Shown: positions 1 through 7,643, numbered from the stretch's first letter. The stretch is 14,197 nucleotides of DNA from JAKLKS01 sp964370855 (GCA_964370855.1 CAYJMF010000114.1:1-14197), one strand, 5' to 3'. Numbers and translations are program-made. The notes: generated by a model from the sequence alone, not told the origin.

Positions 1-51
<51 letters not shown>

Positions 52-57
52 AGAGGG

Positions 58-744
58 ATGTTCCGGATCACGCTGAGCCTCGGCGGCACCGTCGTCCGCA
101 AGTACCCCTTCGAGAAGGATTCCATCAACATCGGGCGGGACGCGGACTGCGACATCTCCATCGACAACGTCGCCGTCTCCCGCAACCACGCCAGCATCTC
201 CCGCACCGAGGGGGAGTTCGTCCTCGAGGACCTCCAGAGCGGCAACGGGACCTTCGTGAACGGCGAGAAGATCGTCACCCACGTGCTGCAGCCCGGCGAC
301 TCCTTCGTCATCGGGAAGTACTCGCTCCTCTTCGAGACCGTCTCCGACGTGGAGGCCGTGGTCCGCGAGTCCGCCCGCAAGGCCGGGGGCGAGGACGCGA
401 CCTTCCGCCTCGACCGCAAGGAGCTCGAGAAGCTCATCGGGAAGACCGCCAAGGGCGAGGGGAAGTCCTCCCTCATCCCCGAGGGCGGCGGCAACCCGGT
501 GCCCCTCAACCGCCCCTGGCACTTCGCCGGCTCCTCCTCGGACTGCACCTTCGCCGCCGCCGGCGCCTTCGTGGCGCCCCGCGTCGCCGTCTTCCTGAAG
601 GAGGAGGGGAGCTACCGCATCGTCCGGGTGGGCGGGAAGTTCGGGAAGGTGACCGTCAACGGCCAGGACGTGGACGCCCGCGTGCTCCGCGCCGGCGACG
701 TCGTCGACCTCTGCGGCAAGCGCTTCCAGTTCTCCCAGGAATAG
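58..744 (+). CDS. FHA domain protein, with a degenerate second FHA-like domain
   Basis: The 228-residue protein starts with a canonical forkhead-associated domain (about residues 3-93). It shows IGRD (25-28) for the phosphopeptide-binding loop, SRNHA (41-45) and the NGTFVNG signature (63-69). FHA domains bind phosphothreonine peptides, usually in Ser/Thr kinase signalling in the cytoplasm. A charged linker follows (about 94-145). A second stretch (about 150-227) has the same strand spacing and ends VTVNGQDVDARVLRAGDVV, but the GR is replaced by GS and the SRxH motif by APRV, so it probably cannot bind phosphopeptide. There is no transmembrane segment or kinase domain. The ATG is natural for an FHA N-terminus, but the purine-rich GAGAGGG abuts it with no spacing and everything before it is the C run, so the start and promoter cannot be judged. 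The gene converges on the epimerase gene 25 bases downstream. The specific partner is unknown. Confidence 0.9.
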   Translation: MFRITLSLGGTVVRKYPFEKDSINIGRDADCDISIDNVAVSRNHASISRTEGEFVLEDLQSGNGTFVNGEKIVTHVLQPGDSFVIGKYSLLFETVSDVEAVVRESARKAGGEDATFRLDRKELEKLIGKTAKGEGKSSLIPEGGGNPVPLNRPWHFAGSSSDCTFAAAGAFVAPRVAVFLKEEGSYRIVRVGGKFGKVTVNGQDVDARVLRAGDVVDLCGKRFQFSQE

Positions 745-769
745 GGGAGCGGAGCAGGGCCGCCCCCGC

Positions 770-1732
770 CTACCTCCGCCGCACGTCCTCCACGATCTCC
801 GGGAGGAAGTCGTCGAGGGTGCGCGAGGGATGGAAGCCGATGGCCCCCATCAGCCGCTCCACGGAGGGGACGCGCCGGTCGAGATCCTCGAAGCCCGGCC
901 CGTAGGCCACCTCGAAGGGGATCGTCTCGATGGGGCACCCCGGCGCCACGAGGGCCCGGACCTTCTCCGCCAGCGCCATGACGGAGACCTCGTGGGGGCT
1001 CCCGATGTTGAAGACGCGGCCCGAGGCCGCGTCACTCCCGAGAAGGGCGATGCAGGCCTCGACGACCTCCCCCACGTGGCCGAAGCAGCGGGTCTGGGTT
1101 CCGTCCCCGTAGACGGTGATGGGCCCCCCCTTCAGGGCCTGCTCGATGAAGCGGGGGATGACCATCCCGTACCGCCCCACCTGCCGGGGCCCCACGGTGT
1201 TGAAGAAGCGGGTCACCACGGCCCGGGTCCCGTGCTCCTTGTGGTGGGCGAGGGCGAGGAACTCGTCCACGGCCTTGCCCGCGGCGTAGGACCACCGCAT
1301 GATGTGGGTCGGGCCGAGGACGAGGTCGTCCTCCTCGCGGAAGGGGCAGCGCACCCCCTTCCCGTAGACCTCCGAGGAGGAGGCCACGAGGATGGGGATC
1401 TCCCGGTTCGCGGCGGCCCGGAGGACCATCTCGGTGCCGTGGATGTTGGTCTCGATGGAGCGCACGGGCTGCTCCACGATGAGACGCACCCCCACGGCGG
1501 CGGCCAGGTGGTACACCGCCCCGGCCCCCTCGGCGGCCTCCTCCACGGCGGCGGCCTCGCGGACGTCCCCCTTGAGGAACCGGAACCCCGGCGTGGCGCG
1601 GAGGTTCCGGAGGTTCTCCTCGCGCCCCGTGCTGAGGTCGTCGAGGACGGTGATCGGGTTCCCGCGGGCCGCGAGGGCCTCCGCGAGGTGGCTGCCGATG
1701 AATCCCGCTCCGCCGGTGACGAGGACGCGCAT
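770..1732 (-). CDS. NAD-dependent epimerase/dehydratase (extended SDR, UDP-sugar type)
   Basis: This 320-residue protein is a full-length extended short-chain dehydrogenase/reductase acting on nucleotide sugars in the cytoplasm. The Rossmann motif TGGAGFIGS (6-14) binds NAD, DDLSTG (31-36) follows the second strand, and HLAA (75-78) is the usual NNAG-like position. The catalytic triad appears as the SSSEVYG serine (118-120) with YAAGK (Y149, K153). RFFNTVGPRQ (175-184), VYGDGTQTR (207-215) and FNIGSP (241-246) are typical of the UDP-glucose 4-epimerase and UDP-glucuronate decarboxylase groups. I cannot decide the exact substrate from sequence alone. Products of this family feed lipopolysaccharide, capsule or glycan synthesis. 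The ATG at 1732 has only a weak AGGA upstream. The gene stands alone, convergent with the FHA gene and divergent from the tRNA. Confidence 0.9.
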   Translation of the reverse strand: MRVLVTGGAGFIGSHLAEALAARGNPITVLDDLSTGREENLRNLRATPGFRFLKGDVREAAAVEEAAEGAGAVYHLAAAVGVRLIVEQPVRSIETNIHGTEMVLRAAANREIPILVASSSEVYGKGVRCPFREEDDLVLGPTHIMRWSYAAGKAVDEFLALAHHKEHGTRAVVTRFFNTVGPRQVGRYGMVIPRFIEQALKGGPITVYGDGTQTRCFGHVGEVVEACIALLGSDAASGRVFNIGSPHEVSVMALAEKVRALVAPGCPIETIPFEVAYGPGFEDLDRRVPSVERLMGAIGFHPSRTLDDFLPEIVEDVRRR

Positions 1733-1800
1733 GGACGGCGGATCCTACGCGCCTCCCCCCCCTCCGCTCCGGAATCCTCCCGGGCCCGGGGATGGGCCGC

Positions 1801-1806
1801 TAGGAT
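1801..1806 (+). promoter_or_regulatory. Possible -10 element for tRNA-Phe
   Basis: TAGGAT lies 17 bases upstream of the first tRNA base, a spacing compatible with a short processed leader. The same hexamer is the -10 of the better promoter at 10933-10961. No -35-like hexamer sits 16-18 bases upstream; that stretch is pure G/C and includes the 12-base palindrome CCCGGGCCCGGG at 1779-1790. The call is weak. Confidence 0.25.
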
Positions 1807-1823
1807 GACCCGCCGCGGACCGT

Positions 1824-1899
1824 GGGCAGATAGCTCAGTTGGTAGAGCATGGCACTGAAAATGCCAGGGTCCCCAGTTCAACTCTGGGTCTGCCCACCA
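1824..1899 (+). tRNA. tRNA-Phe (anticodon GAA), CCA encoded
   Basis: The 76-base cloverleaf folds without a mismatch. The acceptor is GGGCAGA (1824-1830) with TCTGCCC (1889-1895). The D stem is GCTC/GAGC (1833-1836 with 1845-1848) around an AGTTGGTA loop. The anticodon stem is TGGCA/TGCCA (1850-1854 with 1862-1866), with loop CTGAAAA placing GAA at 1857-1859. The variable loop is GGGTC and the T arm is CCCAG-TTCAACT-CTGGG (1872-1888). Discriminator A1896 is followed by an encoded CCA (1897-1899). GAA reads the Phe codons UUC and UUU. The tRNA lies 66 bases upstream of the next gene. Confidence 0.97.
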
Positions 1900-1928
1900 C
1901 CGCCTTCCCTCCCCGACCGGCGCCGCGG

Positions 1929-1937
1929 TGCTACGAT
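1929..1937 (+). promoter_or_regulatory. Extended -10 promoter element before the 741-residue secreted protein gene
   Basis: TGCTACGAT is a TGn-extended -10 hexamer (TACGAT at 1932-1937), placed so that transcription would start about 20 bases before the ATG at 1966. The Shine-Dalgarno sequence AGGAGG follows at 1950-1955. There is no recognisable -35, which extended -10 promoters can do without. TACGAT is also the -10 of the def promoter in this window. Confidence 0.4.
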
Positions 1938-1965
1938 GGGGATCAGAACAGGAGGCCGTCGCCCC

Positions 1966-4191
1966 ATGAACCCAGCCGTCGGCCGGCTCGCCGCAGCAGC
2001 TGTCCTGGCCCTCCTCCCCCTGTTCTCCCCCCCCCGCGCCGCGGCGCAGGACGCCCCTCCCGCCGGCCCCGGCGCGGCCCCCGCGGCCCCCGCTGCCGTG
2101 CCCAAGATCCCCGCCCGCCGCCCCCTCCCCGAGGATCCCCCGAAGAAGATCGCCAAGGAGATCCAGGAGGCCCTCCGGGAGTTCTTCGCCCGGAATCCCG
2201 GCGTCCTCTCCGGCAACGACAACCTCGAGGCGAAGGTCGCCCGCCTCGGCGCGTTCTCGAAGATCCAGAAGGGGATGCAGGACTGGAACGCGAAACTCAC
2301 CGCGGGCGACTCCTGCCTGCGCCACGTCGCGTGGTGGAAGGCCGCCCTGGCGGACACCTGGCCGACGGTACAACCGAAGACGAAGATCAACGCCTTCGAA
2401 GTCCCCTACCAGGACGCCAAGGCCACCCCCTTCCCCATCGTCGTCAACGTCCCCCCCGGGTACCGCGGCAAGGGGACGGAGGTCTACCCGGTCCTCCTGA
2501 CCCTCATCGAGAAGGACGCCGACGCGAAGAAGGTGCTCGAGGCCGTCTACAAGCCGCTCCTCGAGACCCACATCATCGCCGTCGTCAACGAGGACAAGGT
2601 CGGGTCCGACCGCACCCGCGCCCTCCGCGCCCTCGACTGGGTGTTCTCCACCTACCGCGCCGACCACCACCGCGTGGTCCTCGACGGCCTCGGCCGCGCC
2701 TCGGCCATGGTGGACGCCCTCGGTCCCGAGGTGGCGGTGCAGTTCAACGGCATCGTCTTCCGCTCCCCCGCGACGGTCTCCCCCTGGGTGAAGAACCTCG
2801 CCCTGTTCCCCTGCCTCGCCGCGGTCCCCAGCCCGGCGACGGAGCCCGTGACGGCGGCCGTGGAGGCGATCCGGGCGGCCTGCCCCGACTTCACCCTCGT
2901 GGAGGGGCTAGGGACCCCCGCCGCCGACGCGCGCATCCAGGAGTGGATCGCCGCCCTCCCCCCCCGCCGCATCAGGGACCAGAAGGTCCCCTACGAGTGG
3001 TGGGCCGGCTCCGGGCGGAACCCGCAGCGGTGGGGCTACTGGTTCTTCGTCAGCCAGACCGTGGACGCCGGCCCCGATTTCCCCGTCATGGTGCGCATCG
3101 ACCGGGACCCGGAGAGGAACCTCATCGACATCGCCGCCAAGAACCTCGCCAGCGGCGTGCTGCTCCTCAACGACGAGATCCTCGACCTCGACCACGAGGT
3201 CACGGTGCAGGTCAACGGCATCGTGGTCCTCCGCGCGAAGGTGGACCGGGTGCTCACCCACCTCTTCTCCAACGACGGCCTCTACGCCGATCCCAAGTGG
3301 CCCCGGGACCTCTTCGTGACGGCGGCCATCGGCTTCGAGGTGCCCGAGGCGGCGCGCAGGACCGTGGCGGAGCGGGAGGAGGAGGCGCGCCAGATCGAGG
3401 CCGCGAGAATCGCCGCGGAGGAAGCCGTGAAGGCCGCCGAGAAGGCCGCGGCCGAGAAGGCCGCCGCCGAAAAGGCCGCCGCCGAGAAGGCCGCCGGCGG
3501 AGGCGAACCGGCCCCGGGGAACGGCGGGGAGGAGCATCCCCCCGCGCCGCCCGCGCCGCCCGCGCCGCCTGCGCCGCCCCCGCCCATCGTGGTGCCGACC
3601 CCCGCCGAGGCCGCCGCCCTCATCCACTCCGAGAAGAACTCCCCGGACCTGATCTTCCTCGTCCACCAGCGCCTTCCCGAGGGCTCGCCCGAGGACGCCG
3701 CGAAGCGCCAGGCCGAACTCGATGGGGCCCTGGCCGACAAGACCGTGGCCGACGGCCTCGCGAAGACCTTCCGGATCAGCATCCAGCCGCCGGCCCCGCC
3801 GGAAGGCAAGGTGGAGTCGAAACCGACCGAGAGCGAGGACCCCGCGAAACCCGCCGAGGACAAGGCTCCGACCCCGGTGACCACGGCCGCCGCCATCGCG
3901 GAACTGAAGGCGCCCTCGCTCCTCGCCTTCCGCAGGGGTGGCGTGATCCTCGGCAGCTTCGACGGTTCGTCCCTGAAGACGGAGGAGCTGAAGGGGGCGG
4001 CCCTCAAGTGGCTCTCCGAAACGCTCTCCCCTCCCCCGCCGAAGCCCCCCGAGTCGGGTAAGCCGGAGGAGAAGGCGGGCGGCACCCCTGCGGCTGGGGA
4101 GGAGGGAAAGAAGGAAGAGCAGCCTGCGCCGGCCCCTCCCCCGGCCCCCACTCCCGCCCCCACTCCCGCCCCCAAGGGGGACGGGAAGTAG
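1966..4191 (+). CDS. Secreted multidomain protein: degenerate hydrolase-like region, coiled coil, thioredoxin-like end
   Basis: The ATG at 1966 gives 741 residues with AGGAGG 10 bases upstream and a signal peptide (about 1-27, ending RAAAQDA). Longer readings start inside the tRNA and are rejected. After a Pro/Ala linker, residues about 60-340 resemble a planctomycete alpha/beta-hydrolase (dienelactone hydrolase/esterase-like) scaffold, with PPGYRG (163-168) and strand-helix alternation. The expected GxSxG elbow reads DGLGRAS (240-246), so the nucleophile appears lost. Residues about 355-430 are beta-rich and end DLDHEVTVQVNGIVVL, like the tail found on such secreted proteins. Residues 463-510 form an E/A/R/K coiled segment with four AEKAA repeats, followed by an APP linker. 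Residues about 545-688 look like a divergent thioredoxin fold: LIFLVH strand, possible cis-Pro APSLLAF (649-655), GG turn and final helix, without CxxC. The tail is PAPT-rich. Its role is unknown, possibly cell-envelope binding. It converges on the 92-residue gene. Confidence 0.8.
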   Translation: MNPAVGRLAAAAVLALLPLFSPPRAAAQDAPPAGPGAAPAAPAAVPKIPARRPLPEDPPKKIAKEIQEALREFFARNPGVLSGNDNLEAKVARLGAFSKIQKGMQDWNAKLTAGDSCLRHVAWWKAALADTWPTVQPKTKINAFEVPYQDAKATPFPIVVNVPPGYRGKGTEVYPVLLTLIEKDADAKKVLEAVYKPLLETHIIAVVNEDKVGSDRTRALRALDWVFSTYRADHHRVVLDGLGRASAMVDALGPEVAVQFNGIVFRSPATVSPWVKNLALFPCLAAVPSPATEPVTAAVEAIRAACPDFTLVEGLGTPAADARIQEWIAALPPRRIRDQKVPYEWWAGSGRNPQRWGYWFFVSQTVDAGPDFPVMVRIDRDPERNLIDIAAKNLASGVLLLNDEILDLDHEVTVQVNGIVVLRAKVDRVLTHLFSNDGLYADPKWPRDLFVTAAIGFEVPEAARRTVAEREEEARQIEAARIAAEEAVKAAEKAAAEKAAAEKAAAEKAAGGGEPAPGNGGEEHPPAPPAPPAPPAPPPPIVVPTPAEAAALIHSEKNSPDLIFLVHQRLPEGSPEDAAKRQAELDGALADKTVADGLAKTFRISIQPPAPPEGKVESKPTESEDPAKPAEDKAPTPVTTAAAIAELKAPSLLAFRRGGVILGSFDGSSLKTEELKGAALKWLSETLSPPPPKPPESGKPEEKAGGTPAAGEEGKKEEQPAPAPPPAPTPAPTPAPKGDGK
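3436..3495 (+). repeat. Four 15-base in-frame repeats encoding AEKAA
   Basis: Four tandem units of GCCGAGAAGGCCGCC (variants at wobble positions) encode (AEKAA)x4 at residues 491-510 of the secreted protein. The pattern predicts a stable charged alpha helix linking the hydrolase-like part to the C-terminal domain. Wobble-position differences between units show that the repeat is not brand new. Confidence 0.85.
3544..3579 (+). repeat. Four 9-base in-frame repeats encoding APP
   Basis: Four copies of GCGCCGCCC (the third ends in T) encode APP units at residues 527-538, a rigid proline linker immediately before the thioredoxin-like region. A related 12-base unit, ACTCCCGCCCCC, occurs twice at 4150-4173 and encodes TPAP near the C-terminus. 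Such tracts are prone to slippage in length between strains. Confidence 0.8.
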
Positions 4192-4212
4192 CCGCGACCG
4201 CCGCCGGCGCCG

Positions 4213-4491
4213 CTACAGCAGGCGGGACTTCTCCAGCTCGTCCGGCGGGATCTCCCAGACCTTGTCCTCGGCGACGACGCGCCATCCCGCGGACAGGCGC
4301 GGATTGATGGGATTGGGGATGATCTTCACGACGAGGCTCAGCTGGGCGCCGCCGTCGGCGGAGCCGGAGATCATGGTCCGGAGCTCGGGGAGCCGCTCCC
4401 GGCCCGACTTCTTCGCGGACTGGTAGTACTCCCGGGCCATGGCGTAGATCTTCCCGTCGATCTCCTGCGAGAACTTGAAGCCGTCGGACAT
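4213..4491 (-). CDS. Hypothetical protein, 92 residues
   Basis: I do not recognise this protein. The ATG at 4491 is preceded by GGGAGG about 6 bases upstream; the reading frame stays open further upstream into ribF, but only this start has a ribosome site and avoids overlapping ribF. The protein has no signal peptide, membrane helix or cysteine. The N-terminal 40 residues look helical and charged (AREYYQSAKKSGRERLPEL). The second half contains the beta-like stretch AQLSLVVKIIPNPINP (49-64) followed by WRVVAEDKVWEIPPDEL. It lies 53 bases downstream of ribF on the same strand and may be the last gene of the def-ribF transcript. It converges on the secreted protein gene with a 21-base gap. Codon use matches the neighbours. 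It is probably a small cytoplasmic protein. Confidence 0.7.
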   Translation of the reverse strand: MSDGFKFSQEIDGKIYAMAREYYQSAKKSGRERLPELRTMISGSADGGAQLSLVVKIIPNPINPRLSAGWRVVAEDKVWEIPPDELEKSRLL

Positions 4492-4544
4492 CGATGCCCT
4501 CCCGCCCCGGGCGGCCTGGGCCGTCCCGGGTCCTCCATGCTCGT

Positions 4545-5528
4545 TCAAACGGCCGACCCTCGCGCCGGGCTGCCGGGAGCCCGTCCGCCGGTCTCGATAC
4601 GCACCCACTCTACCATCCCCTCGTGGTCCCTGACGATCTGCTCGCGGAGGTCCGCGGGACCCGAAAAGCGCCTCTCGTCGCGGAGCCGGGCCCGGAACTC
4701 CACCTCCAGGGCCCTCCCGTAGAGGTCCCCGTCGTACCCGGGAATCCAGGCCTCCACCGTGTCCGGGACCCCGCCCTCGGGGTGGAAGGTCGGCCGCCCC
4801 CCCACGTTGACGAGGCACCACCGGCGGGAGCCGTCGGGGAGCTCCACGCTCCCCACCCAGACCCCCCGGGGGGGCCGGATCTCGTGGGCGAGGTCGAGGT
4901 TCGCCGTGGGGAAGCCGAGCTTGCGGCCGCGGCCGTCCCCCCGGACCACGGTGCCGAGGACGGAGACGGGGCGGCCCAGCATGGCGGCGGCGGAGGCGAG
5001 GTCCCCCTCCCGGATGGCCCTGCGGACGGCGGTGCTCGACACCGGGCCCGCGGGACCCGCGATGCGCCCCACCTCGCGCACGGGGATGCCCCGGGGCCCC
5101 AGGATCCCCCGCGCCAGGGCCGGGTTCCCGCGGCGGTCCTTCCCGAAGTGGGAGTCGGGCCCGAGGACGAGCCCGGCGATGCCCATCCGGGCGAGGAGCA
5201 CGTCCTCGAGGAAGGACTCCGCGGAGCGCTCCCGGAGGCCGGCGTCGAAGCGCAGGACGACGATGGCCGCGGCGCCGGCGCGGCCGAGGAGGCGGATCCG
5301 GTGCGCGAGGGAGGTCAGCATGCCCGGGCCCTCGCCGTCCACGACCACGCGGGGGTGGATGTCGAAGGTGACGGCCACGGGCTCCCCGTCCCGCTCCCGC
5401 GCCAGCGCCGCGGTCTCCTCGAGCACGGCCCGGTGGCCGAGGTGGACGCCGTCGAAGACCCCCAGCGTCGCCACGGGGCGGCGGAAGAGGTCCGGGCCGA
5501 GGGCCTCGAGCCCTTCCACCGTCCTCAT
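4545..5528 (-). CDS. ribF: Bifunctional riboflavin kinase / FAD synthetase RibF
   Basis: RibF phosphorylates riboflavin to FMN and adenylates FMN to FAD in the cytoplasm. The 327-residue length is slightly above the usual figure of about 310. The N-terminal nucleotidyltransferase domain shows LGVFDGVHLGH (22-32, the GxFDGxHxGH adenylylation motif), TFDIHPR (54-60), GPDSHFGKDRRGN (123-135) and SSTAVRRAI (164-172). The C-terminal kinase domain shows GTVVRGDGRGRKLGFPTAN (192-210), NVGGRPTF (241-248) and VEAWIPGYDGDLYG (258-271), with the catalytic Glu at 259. Both activities look intact. The ATG at 5528 fits the family N-terminus but has no clear Shine-Dalgarno. It lies 17 bases after the def stop, so translation may depend on def. 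In many bacteria ribF sits near rpsO/truB; here it follows def. Confidence 0.96.
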   Translation of the reverse strand: MRTVEGLEALGPDLFRRPVATLGVFDGVHLGHRAVLEETAALARERDGEPVAVTFDIHPRVVVDGEGPGMLTSLAHRIRLLGRAGAAAIVVLRFDAGLRERSAESFLEDVLLARMGIAGLVLGPDSHFGKDRRGNPALARGILGPRGIPVREVGRIAGPAGPVSSTAVRRAIREGDLASAAAMLGRPVSVLGTVVRGDGRGRKLGFPTANLDLAHEIRPPRGVWVGSVELPDGSRRWCLVNVGGRPTFHPEGGVPDTVEAWIPGYDGDLYGRALEVEFRARLRDERRFSGPADLREQIVRDHEGMVEWVRIETGGRAPGSPARGSAV

Positions 5529-5545
5529 GGCGCGGGGCCCGGTCC

Positions 5546-6079
5546 CTAGCGGACGCCGCCGGCGGCGGTCCGCGACGCGTACCGTTCCTCGAGGGCCTTG
5601 AGGGCCTTCTTCAGCCGGATCCGGTCCGCCGGGGTGAAGCGCGAAGTGAAGACGACGCCGTCGAGGTGGTCCACCTCGTGGAGGACGCAGCGGCCGAGGA
5701 GGTTGGCCACCTCCATGGAGCGGGGCTTCCCGTCGAGGTCGAGGTACTCCACCGTCGCCGTGGCGGCGCGGGTGACGACGGCGGCGATGCCGGGGAAGGA
5801 GAGGCAGCCCTCCTCCATGGTCCGCGTCCCCTCCTCCCCCGTGATGCGGGGGTTGACGAGGACGATCTCGTCGCCGGGGTCGCCGGTCCCGCTCACGATG
5901 CAGACCCGGCGGTCCCACCCCACCTGGGGCGCGGCGATGCCGATGCCGCCGGCGCGGTGCATGGTCGCGATCATCCGCTCCGCCATGGCGCGGACCGCGT
6001 CGTCCACCTTCGCCACGGGCTTCGTGGACCGGCGGAGCCTGGGATCCGGGTGGAGGACGACTTCGAGGGGTTCGGCCAT
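5546..6079 (-). CDS. def: Peptide deformylase
   Basis: Peptide deformylase removes the N-formyl group from nascent proteins at the ribosome, using a catalytic metal (usually Fe2+). The 177-residue protein carries all three family motifs: GIGIAAPQ (45-52), EGCLSFPG (90-97, with metal ligand C92) and HEVDH (134-138, with ligands H134 and H138 and catalytic E135). The ATG at 6079 begins MAEPLEVVLHPDPRLR, close to the usual family start, and has GGAG about 6 bases upstream. A longer reading (to 6286) runs through the promoter at 6131-6159 and is rejected. It is the first gene of the cluster def-ribF-92-residue gene. The C-terminus after about 150 is helical and charged, as is common in type I enzymes. 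Confidence 0.96.
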   Translation of the reverse strand: MAEPLEVVLHPDPRLRRSTKPVAKVDDAVRAMAERMIATMHRAGGIGIAAPQVGWDRRVCIVSGTGDPGDEIVLVNPRITGEEGTRTMEEGCLSFPGIAAVVTRAATATVEYLDLDGKPRSMEVANLLGRCVLHEVDHLDGVVFTSRFTPADRIRLKKALKALEERYASRTAAGGVR

Positions 6080-6130
6080 CGCGATCTCCGGGACATCGCG
6101 CCGGGGGCGACGGGCCTCCGGCGACGCGCC

Positions 6131-6159
6131 ATCGTAGGAGGGTACCGGGGGGCGGACAA
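6131..6159 (-). promoter_or_regulatory. Sigma70-type promoter for def-ribF
   Basis: Read on the minus strand, TTGTCC (6159-6154) and TACGAT (6136-6131) are separated by exactly 17 bases, matching TTGACA-N17-TATAAT at four of six bases in each hexamer. Transcription would start near 6125, giving a leader of about 45 bases before the def ATG at 6079. The site sits in the 175-base divergent region shared with the TPR gene. No equally good promoter is visible for the TPR gene. Confidence 0.55.
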
Positions 6160-6254
6160 GATTCTGTTGCCGGCCCCCCTCCCCCGCCTTACCTTCGCGG
6201 GTTTCCCCCGGCCGGGATCGGGCCGGAATCCCGTTTGCACCGCGGAGACTCCCC

Positions 6255-7610
6255 GTGAACGCAGACAAGCTGGTCGAGAGAGCCAAGATGGAGGCGGGCC
6301 GCCGGAACTACGACGGCGCCGTCGAGTACTTCCTCCAGGCCCTGACCATCGATCCCGCCCACCGGGAGGCCCGCATCGGCGCCCGGGAGGCCTCCCTCAA
6401 GAAGTTCGAGCACGTCTACCCCTCCTCCCTCACCCGCCTCCTCGGCGGCTTCGGGCCCCGCATCTCCCTCGCCATCACCCGGGACAAGCGGCGCCGCATG
6501 GAGGCCATGGAGAAGCTCCTCGCCCTGGACCCGAAGAACGCCGACCTCGGCATGCGCCTCGGCGCCCTCGCCGAGGCCGCCGACCTGCCCATGGCGGCGG
6601 CGGCCGCCTACCAGGGCGTCTCCATGGGGAACCCCGGGGACGTCGAATCCCTCAAGGCCCTCGGCCGCGTCCTCCACCAGCAGAAGCTCATCGACGAGGC
6701 CCTGGCGGTCATGGAGAAGGCCGTCGCCCTCGCCCCCCGCGACGCCGAGGTCCAGCGCCTCCGCAAGGACGTCTCCGCCGACGGCTACGCGCGGGACGCC
6801 GGCTTCGGGGGCGCGAAGAACACCCAGGACCTCCTGAAGGACCGGGAGCACTCCCGCCACCTCGAGCAGAAGAACCGCATCGTGCGGAGCGCCGACGACC
6901 ACGCATCCCGGGCCGACATCGCCCGCGAGGCGGTCGGCAGCGCCCCGGAGGACCCCGCCGCCTGGGTCGAGCTCGGGGTCGCCGAGGCGGCGGTGCGGGA
7001 CTACGACGCCGCCGAGAAGGCCCTCGAAAAGGCCTGCTCCCTCTCCCCCGACGACGTCTCCATCCGCATGAAGCTCGGCGACGTGCGCATCGGGCGGCAG
7101 GACCGCAACGTGGCGGAGCTGAAGCGGAAGGCCTCCGAGGGGGACGCCGCGGCGAAGGCGGCCCTCCCCGCCGCCGAGAAGGCCCAGCTCGGGATGCTCG
7201 CCATCGAGTACCGGTACCGCGTCTCCAAGCACCCGACGGACCTCGGCATGCGCCACTCCCTCGCCGGCTTCCTCGAGAGGAGCGGCGACTTCGACGGCGC
7301 CATCGCCGAGTACCAGAACAGCATCAGGGACCCCCGGCGCAGGCCCGAGGCGCTCGGCGGGCTCGGTCGCTGCTTCATGGCCAAGGGGATGTTCGACCTG
7401 GCCTCCAACCAGCTGGAGAAGGCCATCGAGGAGGCCGGACCGGCGGGCGGGGATCGCATGAAGGGCCTGCTCTACGACCTCGCCACGGTCAAGGAGAAGC
7501 AGGGGGACGCCGCGAAGGCGAGGGAGTGCCTCGCCCGCATCTACGAAGTGGACATCTCCTACCAGGACGTCGCCCGGAGGCTGGAGCGCCTGCGGGCCTC
7601 CGGCGCGTAG
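6255..7610 (+). CDS. Tetratricopeptide (TPR) repeat protein
   Basis: This 451-residue protein starts at GTG 6255 with GGAG 8 bases upstream. TPR-like helical pairs occur at about residues 3-36 (RRNYDGAVEYFLQALTIDP), 97-129, 132-165 (DEALAVMEKAVALAP), 236-269 (YDAAEKALEKACSLSP), 330-363 (DFDGAIAEYQNSIRDP), 366-395 and 404-437. They are interrupted by a charged region (about 180-225) that is not TPR. It ends YEVDISYQDVARRLERLR, an ending I associate with planctomycete TPR proteins. There is no signal peptide or membrane helix, so it is probably a cytoplasmic scaffold. Partners are unknown. It lies 33 bases upstream of rpsT on the same strand and may be co-transcribed with it. Confidence 0.88.
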   Translation: MNADKLVERAKMEAGRRNYDGAVEYFLQALTIDPAHREARIGAREASLKKFEHVYPSSLTRLLGGFGPRISLAITRDKRRRMEAMEKLLALDPKNADLGMRLGALAEAADLPMAAAAAYQGVSMGNPGDVESLKALGRVLHQQKLIDEALAVMEKAVALAPRDAEVQRLRKDVSADGYARDAGFGGAKNTQDLLKDREHSRHLEQKNRIVRSADDHASRADIAREAVGSAPEDPAAWVELGVAEAAVRDYDAAEKALEKACSLSPDDVSIRMKLGDVRIGRQDRNVAELKRKASEGDAAAKAALPAAEKAQLGMLAIEYRYRVSKHPTDLGMRHSLAGFLERSGDFDGAIAEYQNSIRDPRRRPEALGGLGRCFMAKGMFDLASNQLEKAIEEAGPAGGDRMKGLLYDLATVKEKQGDAAKARECLARIYEVDISYQDVARRLERLRASGA

Positions 7611-7643
7611 GGACGGTCAAGGAACGAAAGGACGGGAAGCCCC

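Noticed and set aside
1849..1965. N-terminal extension of the secreted protein gene, starting inside the tRNA
   Set aside because: It would translate the tRNA, and it places the signal peptide 39 residues internal; the ATG at 1966 has a good Shine-Dalgarno.
1213..2670. 485-codon open frame on the minus strand over the tRNA and the secreted protein gene
   Set aside because: It crosses the tRNA and opposes a gene with a signal peptide and ribosome site; its composition is low-complexity shadow coding.
3436..3579. Short tandem repeats as a CRISPR array
   Set aside because: They are in-frame codon repeats with no spacers, encoding AEKAA and APP protein repeats.
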